Shown piece by piece: positions 1 to 7,864 of a stretch of DNA of 64,000 nucleotides; the first letter of the stretch is position 1, and each line of letters begins with the position of its first letter. Source of the stretch: Fibrobacterota bacterium (GTDB lineage Bacteria > Fibrobacterota > Fibrobacteria > UBA5070); NCBI GenBank assembly GCA_016715065.1, contig JADKBN010000004.1, positions 186,001 through 250,000 of the forward strand. Reading direction: 5' to 3'. The position numbers and the translations under genes were made by a program. The notes below the pieces were generated by a model. It saw only the letters and a program-made list of their open reading frames with translations. It made no database searches and had not been told where the DNA came from.

Positions 1-1362
1 GTGGGCAACCGCTCCGGCCAGGCGCGATTGGCCCACGACAAGATCGTGATGGCCGACATGTACGGGAACCTGCTGGAAGACAACGTGCTGGTGGGACTTC
101 CCGGGCAGAACGCGCAAGTGGGCTGGGATCTGTCCAATCCGCAAACGGTTTCGCCCGGGCAATGGGATCGCAACACGGTCTGCGCGGCGCAAGCCCTCTG
201 GACCACCTGCGACACTTCTGGAAAGCTCGTGCGGCGCATCCGCCGGCTGGATCCCGCCGATCCTCGCATGGGGCGGGAAGCCTTGCGCAACAAGGGATTC
301 GATTCCACCGCTCTGGGATGGACCGCCTGGCCCGGCCCCTTCGCCAAGGTGCAACGCGATTCGTCCTCCCAGTGCGATGCCGGGCGCTGCATGAGGATGG
401 CCTACCTGCAGGACACGACCACCCGTAGCCCGTTGTGCGGAAGCTCCGCGGAATTTTCCGTGGAGGCTGGACAGTGGTGGTGGCTGCGGTTTCGGGCCAA
501 GGCGAAGCAGCCGGGCCAGGCCGTGCAGGCGGTGCTGCGGCGGGGATACGGCAACTACGCCTCGCTGGGACTGGATGCCAAGGTCCGGTTGGACACGTTC
601 TGGCGCGAGTTTGAAATGGCCGCCAGGATCAAGGAAGCCGACACCCGCGCCCGCGTGGACTTCCACAATTCGGCGACGGATTCTGTTTGGTGGCTGGACG
701 ACGCCTCGCTTCGGCGGGTTCCCGATTCCCTGGTGCCGACGGACGTGGGAATGGCGCTGGGGTTCAACGAAGGGCCGGCATCGATCGGTTGGGCTCCGGG
801 GCCGGGTTCGTGGATCGACGCCCAAGGGGGAGGGCTCGCTGGTTCCGTCGTCCCCATCCCCGCTTTCTATGGAGCGGTGGCCTTCCGGGAGGAGGCCGGC
901 ACCGGCTTGCGTGGCGCGAAGCCAAAAAGCGACCTCAGGATCCGGCGCGTCGCCGATGGTTGGGTTTTCGATGGCCTCGCGGGACCGGCGAGGATCGTGG
1001 ACGCGCGCGGACGGATTTTGACTACTCTGCGGCCGCAGCCCGATGGCACGGCTCGGTGGATGAATTCCGGGTCGGCGATGGTCTGGCTGGCCGCGGGTCG
1101 GCAGGTCGTCTGCCGGGCTCCTGGGGGGTGGGCCGCCGATTCGCCTGCCGCGCCTTCTCGCCTCCTACCGTCGCTACTGCGGTCTCGATCAGGCGTTGGA
1201 GACCAGGAGCGATCCGGCCAGGATGAGGGCCGCGCCTCCCAGCAACGGAAGCGGGTTGGCCTGTTTCCATTCGGAGAAGATCACCAACCCCAAGAGCACG
1301 GTGATCAGGGTATTGGTGTTGTAGATGGGATTGAGCTTGGAGATGGGGACGTTCCAGCGTGA
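1..1362 (+). CDS. Secreted carbohydrate-binding protein, 3' part
   Basis: The gene enters from the left edge, so its N-terminus is missing. Residues 1-100 look like the last turns of a beta-rich (possibly beta-helix) domain. Residues about 120-240 form a jelly-roll module like CBM4/9, ending in the typical VWWLDDASLRRV strand. Residues about 315-375 (GPARIVDARGRILTTLRP onward) resemble the C-terminal sorting domain of T9SS cargo. This suggests an extracellular polysaccharide-active protein. The frame stays open to 1362, which places its last 174 bases antisense to the 3' end of the converging transporter gene. The natural end is probably near 1130-1190, and a G-run at 1126-1131 is a candidate frameshift site. 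The catalytic domain, if any, lies outside the window. Confidence 0.55.
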   Translation: MGNRSGQARLAHDKIVMADMYGNLLEDNVLVGLPGQNAQVGWDLSNPQTVSPGQWDRNTVCAAQALWTTCDTSGKLVRRIRRLDPADPRMGREALRNKGFDSTALGWTAWPGPFAKVQRDSSSQCDAGRCMRMAYLQDTTTRSPLCGSSAEFSVEAGQWWWLRFRAKAKQPGQAVQAVLRRGYGNYASLGLDAKVRLDTFWREFEMAARIKEADTRARVDFHNSATDSVWWLDDASLRRVPDSLVPTDVGMALGFNEGPASIGWAPGPGSWIDAQGGGLAGSVVPIPAFYGAVAFREEAGTGLRGAKPKSDLRIRRVADGWVFDGLAGPARIVDARGRILTTLRPQPDGTARWMNSGSAMVWLAAGRQVVCRAPGGWAADSPAAPSRLLPSLLRSRSGVGDQERSGQDEGRASQQRKRVGLFPFGEDHQPQEHGDQGIGVVDGIELGDGDVPA

Positions 1363-1626
1363 AAGCGCCACCGAGACAAGCCCCGTTCCGAGCGCCCAAG
1401 CAATGCCGGCGAACAGCCCCCAGCCCGCCGAGACCATGTTGATGTCCGCGGGCAGGAATTTCCAGAATACCGCCCCGCAGGCCACGCATGCGGCGCCCAC
1501 CAGCACCAGCAGGGGGCCCGCACCCAGTCCGGCTTGCGAGGCGAATTTGGTGGCGATGGCGAAGATCGCGTAGCCGACCGCGGGGGCGAGGCCCCCTACG
1601 AGAAGGCCGATGGTTTGGGGTTTCAT
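1189..1626 (-). CDS. EamA/DMT-family small membrane transporter
   Basis: This 145-residue, very hydrophobic protein has about five predicted membrane segments, among them IGLLVGGLAPAVGYAIFAIA, GPLLVLVGAACVACGAVFW and LLGGAALILAGSLLVS. Length and pattern match a single-repeat EamA/drug-metabolite transporter, which would act as a dimer; its substrate is unknown. The ATG overlaps the stop of the upstream glycosidase gene by four bases (ATGA), so the two are probably translationally coupled. It is the last gene of the long minus-strand train. The position next to a glycosidase suggests a sugar or sugar-derived solute, but that is only an inference. Confidence 0.7.
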   Translation of the reverse strand: MKPQTIGLLVGGLAPAVGYAIFAIATKFASQAGLGAGPLLVLVGAACVACGAVFWKFLPADINMVSAGWGLFAGIAWALGTGLVSVALSRWNVPISKLNPIYNTNTLITVLLGLVIFSEWKQANPLPLLGGAALILAGSLLVSNA

Positions 1627-4190
1627 TTGGAGCTTTCCGGAAAGAGGATCTCGTAGACCAAGGCCGGCGAGGTGGATGGATCGAAGGAGGCGCCGTCGGG
1701 GGTGGCGGAAAGTTTGATGGCGGTGCCCGCGGTGCCGTTGCCATCCAGTGGGCGCACGGTGGCCTTGGCAGCGTCCTTGCCCAGGATGCGGATGGTGCCC
1801 TGCAGCACCTGCGATTGGACCGGGGATTCGCCGAGTTCCTTGATGCCCGTGCGCGAAGTCGTGAAGCGCTGCCCCTTCATGCGCGAAGGGCCGCTGGTCA
1901 CGAGGTAGAACCGGCGCGAGGCGACCAGATCCTTGCCATCTGCGGACACGGCCAGCACGGAGGCGACGGGATTGTCCAGCCGGAAGACCAGGCGAGGGAA
2001 GATCCATTCCTTGCCGCCCAGCGCGCCCACCACGCCTTGGGTGCGTCCGGAACGAATGGCCAGGGTACCTTGGCGGGAATCCAGGTCCAGCTCGCGGTTG
2101 GGGGTTGTGATGCGCCCGGAGTCGCGAAGTCCCTTGCGGTCCCAGCGATCGGGGTTCCCCGCGGCGGGGCCATCGAATCGTTTGCGGACCTTGGCCGCGT
2201 AGGGGAGGGCCCAGCGCTCCTGCAGAATCGACGAGTAGGAAGGCAAGCCGAAGACCTTGGCGCTGTCCACCGATTCGATGACGGAATCCGTCGCTTCCGA
2301 AACGTCGCCTCGCAGGAACAAAGGGGCGCCGGCCACCCACTGGGCGAGCGTCGCGGGCGATCGGGAGACCTTGTAGCGGGCGATGCGGTCGGCGCCCAGG
2401 CCAATGTTGTCGAAGTCGAACTGCAGCATGCCGCTCCATCCCTGGAGCGCGCCGTAGGCGGCCATCAGCGGCACGCCTTCCAGTTCGAACTCGTTGGGGA
2501 AGCAGTGGTTCCATTCCGTGATCAAAAGCGGTTTGCCGGCCACGGCGAACCACGATTTGGTGGCGATCAGGTTCGCGGCGGGATTGCGCAGCTGGGAGCG
2601 GTTGTCCAGCGGGGACCAGTCCACCCGGTCCCAGTCGTTGCCGATCTTCCAGATCTGGGGGTGGTCCCAATAGTCGTTGGAGATGACAAGATCCGTCCCC
2701 AGTTGGTCTTGCAGCGTGGCCAGGCTCGGGGGCGGGAAATTGGTGCCGGCCACCATCAGCTTGGCGCCGGTGGAGCGGATCGCAAGGCGGATCGAGTCGT
2801 AGTAGGCCCGTTCGAGGCTTGACAGAAATCGCATGCTCGCGCCGTGGTCGCTCCCGGAGGTGGCCTTGAGCACGCCGCGGGGGTTCATCCAGTCGATCTC
2901 GAAGCGGGAAAGCTCCCCCTTGTTCCCGCGGGCCTTCCAGAGGGAATCCAGTTCGCGGCGGTAGGTGGGGCCGATCTGGTCGGGATCGAAGTGCGCGAAG
3001 ATGGAACTTTCGTTGATGCATTCGGTCAGGGCGATGGCAGGATCGTCCTTCCAGGCCAAGCCCGTGTGGGGATTGAAATGCGAGAAGAGGTTCTTGGCGA
3101 ATTCCTGCTGGAGCTTGATCAGTCGCGGCGAAAAGATCGCCACTTGCTTGGCGCCCAAGGTGGAGCCTTCGGGGATGCCGTCGGCGGCGGTGAACTGGCG
3201 ATGCACCAGCAAGTCCGGCATCACGTAGATGCCGCGACGCTTGAGCGCCATGATCAGATAGTCCACGCGATCGAGCGCGGCGGAGTCCAGTTTTCGTGTG
3301 CTGGCGGCGTTTCCAAACAGGTTGGGCTTGGACCAGGGTGCGTCCATGTGGTGCAGACGAACCAAGTTGGCTCCCATGCGGGAGAGTCGTTTGGCGAGGC
3401 TGTCGGCGGCCGCGCGGGTGGGGAAACATTCCGTGCCCACCAGGCTGGTGCCCCAAAAGCGCACTGTCGTGCCGTCGTCGAACACCAACCGCTCGCCCTT
3501 GGCCTTCACCCAGCCGCGTTTGCCGGCCGGTGCCTCCAGCAAGCCGGACCAATCCACGAAGTGGCCTCCCGTCGATGCGGCGGGTAGATCCCACCAGCGT
3601 CCGAAATCCAGCGGCCCCGTGGTCTTGGTGGCCTGTTGGGAGCGGCCGGAGGAATCGAGGAGCGAGACGGACAGGTCGTCGCAGAAAACTTCGCCGGTGG
3701 TGTTGCCCAAGGCGCACTGCACCTTCAGTCTGCTCGCGCCTCTGGGCACAGGGTATTCGCGGGAGCCCTCCACCCATTCGGTGGTTCCGGACAGTTGGAT
3801 CACCACGGGCGGATACCCACCCACCATCGCTCCGGCATCGTCCAGAAATTCGATGGCGATGCGCCCCATTTCCCAGGGATTCTTGCCGGGCACCACATCT
3901 TTGGTGCGGATCCAGCCGGAGACCTTCGCCGTGCGCGTGGTGGAGGGGAACGACACGGTCTGGTCGACGCCGCTCCACTTGGGTTCGTTGTTGGCGACCC
4001 GCACGGCGCCGCTTCCCAGGCGTGCCGACGGAGTGAAGCTTGCTCCCCAGAAATTCCACGCGTCTTCGCCTTCTTCGAATCCGCCGTTGACCAACTGCTG
4101 CGGGTCGCGTTCGTAGCCGGGAGGCGCACCGGCCCGAAGGGAGGCACAGGACATGCCCAAGAGCGCCAGGAAGAGAGCGGAGCGATTCAC
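1623..4190 (-). CDS. Secreted clan GH-A glycoside hydrolase with CBM
   Basis: The 855-residue product starts at a GTG that overlaps the preceding stop (GTGA). A signal peptide (residues 1-20, core ALFLALLGMSCASLRAGA) is followed by a CBM4/9-like jelly roll (about 30-180) and a TIM barrel. The barrel shows clan GH-A hallmarks: strand 3 GANLVRLHHMDAPW, the acid/base pair N393-E394 in TECINES, and nucleophile E559 in LLITEWNHCF. A C-terminal beta domain completes it. Clan GH-A enzymes are retaining hydrolases; the family (GH5-like or unassigned) and substrate cannot be fixed by eye. It probably acts in the periplasm or outside the cell on plant or microbial polysaccharide. Confidence 0.75.
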   Translation of the reverse strand: MNRSALFLALLGMSCASLRAGAPPGYERDPQQLVNGGFEEGEDAWNFWGASFTPSARLGSGAVRVANNEPKWSGVDQTVSFPSTTRTAKVSGWIRTKDVVPGKNPWEMGRIAIEFLDDAGAMVGGYPPVVIQLSGTTEWVEGSREYPVPRGASRLKVQCALGNTTGEVFCDDLSVSLLDSSGRSQQATKTTGPLDFGRWWDLPAASTGGHFVDWSGLLEAPAGKRGWVKAKGERLVFDDGTTVRFWGTSLVGTECFPTRAAADSLAKRLSRMGANLVRLHHMDAPWSKPNLFGNAASTRKLDSAALDRVDYLIMALKRRGIYVMPDLLVHRQFTAADGIPEGSTLGAKQVAIFSPRLIKLQQEFAKNLFSHFNPHTGLAWKDDPAIALTECINESSIFAHFDPDQIGPTYRRELDSLWKARGNKGELSRFEIDWMNPRGVLKATSGSDHGASMRFLSSLERAYYDSIRLAIRSTGAKLMVAGTNFPPPSLATLQDQLGTDLVISNDYWDHPQIWKIGNDWDRVDWSPLDNRSQLRNPAANLIATKSWFAVAGKPLLITEWNHCFPNEFELEGVPLMAAYGALQGWSGMLQFDFDNIGLGADRIARYKVSRSPATLAQWVAGAPLFLRGDVSEATDSVIESVDSAKVFGLPSYSSILQERWALPYAAKVRKRFDGPAAGNPDRWDRKGLRDSGRITTPNRELDLDSRQGTLAIRSGRTQGVVGALGGKEWIFPRLVFRLDNPVASVLAVSADGKDLVASRRFYLVTSGPSRMKGQRFTTSRTGIKELGESPVQSQVLQGTIRILGKDAAKATVRPLDGNGTAGTAIKLSATPDGASFDPSTSPALVYEILFPESSK

Positions 4191-5242
4191 GGGGCCTCCA
4201 GCAATTCGAGGAGTCGGGCGCTGCAGCGCTCGACGGAAAGGGATTGGAACAGGCGTTGGAAGTCGGATTCCGTCCAACGGTCGCGATCGGACATCGCTCG
4301 CTCCATGGCATTCGCGAGAGATTGGACGTTTTCTGTCTGGAAGACCTCCCCGCACCCGTGGGTCGCCTGGAAGTCGCTGAAAAACGGGATGTCGGAAGCC
4401 AGATAGGGGATCCCGTGGGCCAGGGCCTCGGTCTGGGCGCAGCTTTGCGAAATCCACCGGTAGGGGAAGAGCGCGAAGTGCATGCGGCCGAAGGCCTCCA
4501 CCTTGCCGTCGTCGGGCATGTACCCGCAAAAGCGGATCGCGTCGGCGTATTCGGGCCGCACGCGACGCTTGAGGTCCTGCAGGTACGAATCCTGTCCCAC
4601 ACCGGGCGCTCCCCAGATTTCCAGGGGCGGGAAGGTGCCGACCGGCCGAGATTGGATGGCGTCGATGACCAGGTCGTGCCCCTTCTTGGCCCCGATCTGC
4701 CCGAAGAGCCCGATGGTACTGGGGCTGTGGACCACGGGGCGGTCGGGCATGGCCAGGATGGGGTGGGGGATGATGGCGCGGGCGGGCGCTCCGAGCGCGT
4801 CCATTTCGGCGGCGTGCAAACGCGTATGCACGACGAAGGCGGAGGCCCGCCGGGCGATGGAGCGTTCCCAAGCCAGGTAGGCACGGCGCGCCGGAGGGAA
4901 TCGATCCAGGTGACGTGCGTAGGTGCTGGGGGTTTCGTGGGAGACCACCACCGCGCGCAGTCCGCGGCCACGCACCCGGCCCAGAAACCAGGGCAACAGC
5001 GGGCCGGAGCCGGTGGGGGTGTGTTGGATCAGCACCGACGAAGGACGAATCCGGTCGATGTCCCGCAGAAACGAGATCCACTTCCAGAACGTGTGTTTTT
5101 CCTGCCAAAAGACCATGCGACGGGTTTCCACCGTCCGGCCGTGGCGCTCGATGGCTTCCTTGTACTTGCCGGTGTACCAGGCCACTCCGTTGTTCTTGGA
5201 GGGCCAGGGACTGATGAGCAGGATCGGTCTGGGAGATTCCAC
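4187..5242 (-). CDS. Glycosyltransferase, GT4-like (GT-B fold)
   Basis: The 351-residue protein begins at GTG 5242 with PRPILLISPWPSKNNGVAWY, a typical Rossmann-type start for a GT-B glycosyltransferase. The C-terminal half has the nucleotide-sugar motifs: TIGLFGQIGAKKGHDLVIDA, a GYMPD turn, and the segment ISQSCAQTEALAHGIPYLAS, which matches the E-x7-E region of GT4 enzymes. The open frame runs further 5', but that part is arginine-rich and lies antisense to recG, so I reject it. Its stop overlaps the glycosidase start (GTGA). Likely role: transfer of a sugar in surface polysaccharide or glycoconjugate synthesis. Donor and acceptor are unknown. Confidence 0.75.
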   Translation of the reverse strand: MESPRPILLISPWPSKNNGVAWYTGKYKEAIERHGRTVETRRMVFWQEKHTFWKWISFLRDIDRIRPSSVLIQHTPTGSGPLLPWFLGRVRGRGLRAVVVSHETPSTYARHLDRFPPARRAYLAWERSIARRASAFVVHTRLHAAEMDALGAPARAIIPHPILAMPDRPVVHSPSTIGLFGQIGAKKGHDLVIDAIQSRPVGTFPPLEIWGAPGVGQDSYLQDLKRRVRPEYADAIRFCGYMPDDGKVEAFGRMHFALFPYRWISQSCAQTEALAHGIPYLASDIPFFSDFQATHGCGEVFQTENVQSLANAMERAMSDRDRWTESDFQRLFQSLSVERCSARLLELLEAP

Positions 5243-5280
5243 GGAGTTCAAGATAGAAGTCCCCCAAGGACGCTCCCGAC

Positions 5281-7317
5281 CTATCCGGTCAGGGCTTCGT
5301 TCAAGCGTCCATCGGCGAACCATCCCTCCATCCGGGATTTTTCCTCTGGGGTGAGGGGGAGTTCGCCGGCGAGGATCTTGTCCATGCCCTCGCGCCAGCG
5401 GTCCAACAGTCCGACGTGCTCCTTCAGAAGCCCCGCCCTGCCCAAGGCTCCGCCCGATTGGACGGCGCCTTCCAGATCGCCCGCGCCGCGTTCTTCCATG
5501 TCGATTTCGGCGATCTCGAACCCGTCTTCGGTGGCCGCGAAGCGACGCAGACGCTCGAGTTTGTCTTCGTCGGCGGGAAGCAAAAAGCACCAGCCCTGGC
5601 CGCCGCCGCGACCCACGCGTCCGCGCAACTGGTGCAGTTGCGCCAACCCGAAGTATTCCGGATGTTCGACCACCATCAGGTCGGCGTCGGGAACGTCCAC
5701 GCCCACTTCCACGACAGTGGTGGACACCAGCGCGCGGATGGTCCCCTCGCGCAGGGCGTCGATGGCCGCGTTTTGTTGGGTTCCGTCCATGCGCCCGTGG
5801 AGGATTCCCACGTGCTGTTCGCCCAGGATGCCCCTCAATCGCTTGGCGCTGCCTTCCACCGAGGCGGCCTCTTCGGATTCGTCCACCCGCGGGACCACCC
5901 AGAAGAGTTTGGCTCCGTTGGACAATTCCTGTTTGAGCCAGGCCAGCATGTCGGGGGCCTTGTCCGGAACCACCACGCGCGTGCGGATAGGGAGGCGGTT
6001 GCCGGGCTTACCGCGTACCTCCAGGACCTCCATGTCGCCGTGGGCACCCAACAACAGCGACCGGGGAATGGGCGTGGCGCTGGCGGCCACCACGTGGGGG
6101 TGCTTCCCCTTGGCGGCCAATTTTTGACGCTGACCCACCCCGAAGCGGTGTTGTTCGTCGAACACCACCATGGCGAGGTCCCGGAACACCACGTCGTCGG
6201 AAAACAGGGCATGGGTTCCCACGGCCACGGCGGCGCGGCCATGGGCCAGCCGCGAGAGGGCGCTCGCGCGTTCCTCGCGACCCACTCCGGCGGCGAAATA
6301 GAGCACGGGGATGTCCAAGGGGGCAAGCAGCTTCCGAAAGGTGGACAAATGTTGTCTGGCCAGGACTTCGGTGGGGGCCAGCACCGCCACCTGCGCCCCG
6401 GCCTCCAGCGCCGCGCAGGCTCCCAGCAGGCACACCAGGGTCTTGCCCGATCCCACGTCCCCTTGCAGGAGCATATGGGCCTGGTCCCCGGAGGCCATGC
6501 GCGATTCCAGCAGGTCCACCGCTTCGCGCTGCGTGGGGTGGAGGGAGAACGGAAGGACGGACTCCACCGCGGATCGAAGCCGGCTGGAATGCGGAAATTG
6601 TCTACCTCGTCCCACCAGATCCCGTTTGCGGCGGCGCAGCCGGGCCAAGGTGGGAAACCATTGCGCGGCCTGCTCGTGCAAGAGCAGTGCTTCCGATTGC
6701 GCGAGGGATTCCGGGCGGTGGATGCGCAACAGCCGCTGGCTGCGGGCCATGGCGTTGCCCGAGCGCAGACATTGGGGCAGGATCTCTTCCAGGGAACTGG
6801 TCGCCAACGCAGCCAAGGCCAACTGCTGCAGCGCGCGATGGTCGATCTTCGCTTCGCGCAAGGCCTGCGAGAGGCGGTACACGGGAATGACCGACCCCTT
6901 GGCGTCTTCGCCGTCCTGCAGGATCTCGAACTCCGGATGCACGATCTGGAACCCGCGAAAACGGGTGACGGTACCTGACACGAGAAGCCGCATGCCCGCT
7001 TCCAGTTTGCGCGACAGCCAGCGGGCGCCGCCGAACCAAAGAAGCTCGATCGCCCCGGTCGCATCGCGTGCGGTGGCCACCAGCCGCTCGCGGCGTCCGT
7101 GCGACAGCCTCACGGAGGTCAGACGCACATCCAGCACGGCTTCGTCGCCTTCGCGCAACAAACCCGCCTTTCCGATCACGGTGCGATCCAGATACCGCCG
7201 AGGCAGATGCTCCAGGATGTCCATCGGGGTGGCCAGGCCGGTTTCCGTCAAGGCCTTGCGCTTCTTGGGAGTGAGGCCCGGGAGCGCCTCCAGCGGGCTT
7301 TTCGCGGCAGGGCTCAG
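5281..7317 (-). CDS. recG: ATP-dependent DNA helicase RecG
   Basis: RecG remodels stalled replication forks and branch-migrates Holliday junctions. Visible in order are the wedge/OB domain (MRLLVSGTVTRFRGFQIVHP), Walker A LLQGDVGSGKTL, DEQH box VVFDEQHRFGVGQR, motif III SATPIPRS, the helicase C domain with QLHQLRGRVGRGG, and the C-terminal TRG region. The usual start codons give only TTG 7251 (656 aa). However, the conserved N-terminal helices (PLEALPGLTPKKRKALTETG) continue upstream to a CTG at 7315-7317. That CTG overlaps the RlpA stop as CTGA, like the ATGA/GTGA junctions elsewhere in this train. I therefore extend the gene to CTG 7317 (678 aa), closer to the family's length of about 690. 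Confidence 0.9.
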   Translation of the reverse strand: MSPAAKSPLEALPGLTPKKRKALTETGLATPMDILEHLPRRYLDRTVIGKAGLLREGDEAVLDVRLTSVRLSHGRRERLVATARDATGAIELLWFGGARWLSRKLEAGMRLLVSGTVTRFRGFQIVHPEFEILQDGEDAKGSVIPVYRLSQALREAKIDHRALQQLALAALATSSLEEILPQCLRSGNAMARSQRLLRIHRPESLAQSEALLLHEQAAQWFPTLARLRRRKRDLVGRGRQFPHSSRLRSAVESVLPFSLHPTQREAVDLLESRMASGDQAHMLLQGDVGSGKTLVCLLGACAALEAGAQVAVLAPTEVLARQHLSTFRKLLAPLDIPVLYFAAGVGREERASALSRLAHGRAAVAVGTHALFSDDVVFRDLAMVVFDEQHRFGVGQRQKLAAKGKHPHVVAASATPIPRSLLLGAHGDMEVLEVRGKPGNRLPIRTRVVVPDKAPDMLAWLKQELSNGAKLFWVVPRVDESEEAASVEGSAKRLRGILGEQHVGILHGRMDGTQQNAAIDALREGTIRALVSTTVVEVGVDVPDADLMVVEHPEYFGLAQLHQLRGRVGRGGGQGWCFLLPADEDKLERLRRFAATEDGFEIAEIDMEERGAGDLEGAVQSGGALGRAGLLKEHVGLLDRWREGMDKILAGELPLTPEEKSRMEGWFADGRLNEALTG

Positions 7318-7856
7318 GGGAGGATCTCGACTTCCACCTGGCCGATCCCGTCGGCGGTCAGCCCCAGGTCGTCGGCCGCGGCCCGCGAGAGATCGATGAT
7401 CCGCTGCGGTTTGCGCGGGCCCCGGTCATTCACTCGCACCTCCACCGAGGTGCCCTTCTTGGGGTAGCGCACGCGAAGATGCGTCTGGAAGGGAAGGGTC
7501 CGGTGGGCGCAGGTCAACAGGTCCGGATCGAAGATTTCGCCGGAGGCGGTCGGGCGTCCCGCCAGTTCCTTGCCGTAGTAGCTCGCCTCGCCGCGCATCA
7601 CTTCGCCGGAGGCGGGAGGAGAGGGCTTGATGGTGGAGTCCTCGCCCGGCGCCGGTTCGGCCCCAGGCGGATTCTGCGCGACTTTCGGTTCGGACACCGG
7701 CGGCTTGGGAGAGGTTGCGGTCTTGCGGGAACCGCCGGGAGCCGGTTTCCAGGTGCCTGTCCGGCGATCGTACCCGGTGCGCTGCGGGAGCGTGCCGCCG
7801 CAGCCGGCCAACCACAGCGCGATGCTTGCGATTCCCAGGATCCGAAGGGGGCTCAT
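7314..7856 (-). CDS. rlpA: RlpA-like septal lytic transglycosylase lipoprotein
   Basis: The 180-residue lipoprotein has a lipobox (ALWLAGC), a proline-rich linker (residues about 30-85) and a double-psi beta-barrel (about 88-180). The barrel carries RlpA signatures: GEASYYGKELAGRPTASGE, CAHRTLPF and VRVNDRGPRKPQRIIDLSRA, including the catalytic-type Asp of VNDRGP. RlpA proteins cleave denuded (peptide-free) glycan strands during septation. No SPOR domain is present, so septal targeting through SPOR is not expected. The gene sits eight bases after the TPR lipoprotein and overlaps recG. Confidence 0.85.
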   Translation of the reverse strand: MSPLRILGIASIALWLAGCGGTLPQRTGYDRRTGTWKPAPGGSRKTATSPKPPVSEPKVAQNPPGAEPAPGEDSTIKPSPPASGEVMRGEASYYGKELAGRPTASGEIFDPDLLTCAHRTLPFQTHLRVRYPKKGTSVEVRVNDRGPRKPQRIIDLSRAAADDLGLTADGIGQVEVEILP

Positions 7857-7864
7857 GGAGGTCC

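Noticed and set aside
1627..4971. Long minus-strand frame continuing upstream of the EamA-type transporter start
   Set aside because: It runs out of frame through the glycosidase and glycosyltransferase genes and is rich in Arg, Pro and Ser with no domain; only its last 145 codons (1189-1626) look real.
5416..6978. Plus-strand open frame of 520 codons
   Set aside because: It is antisense to recG, whose helicase motifs are complete.
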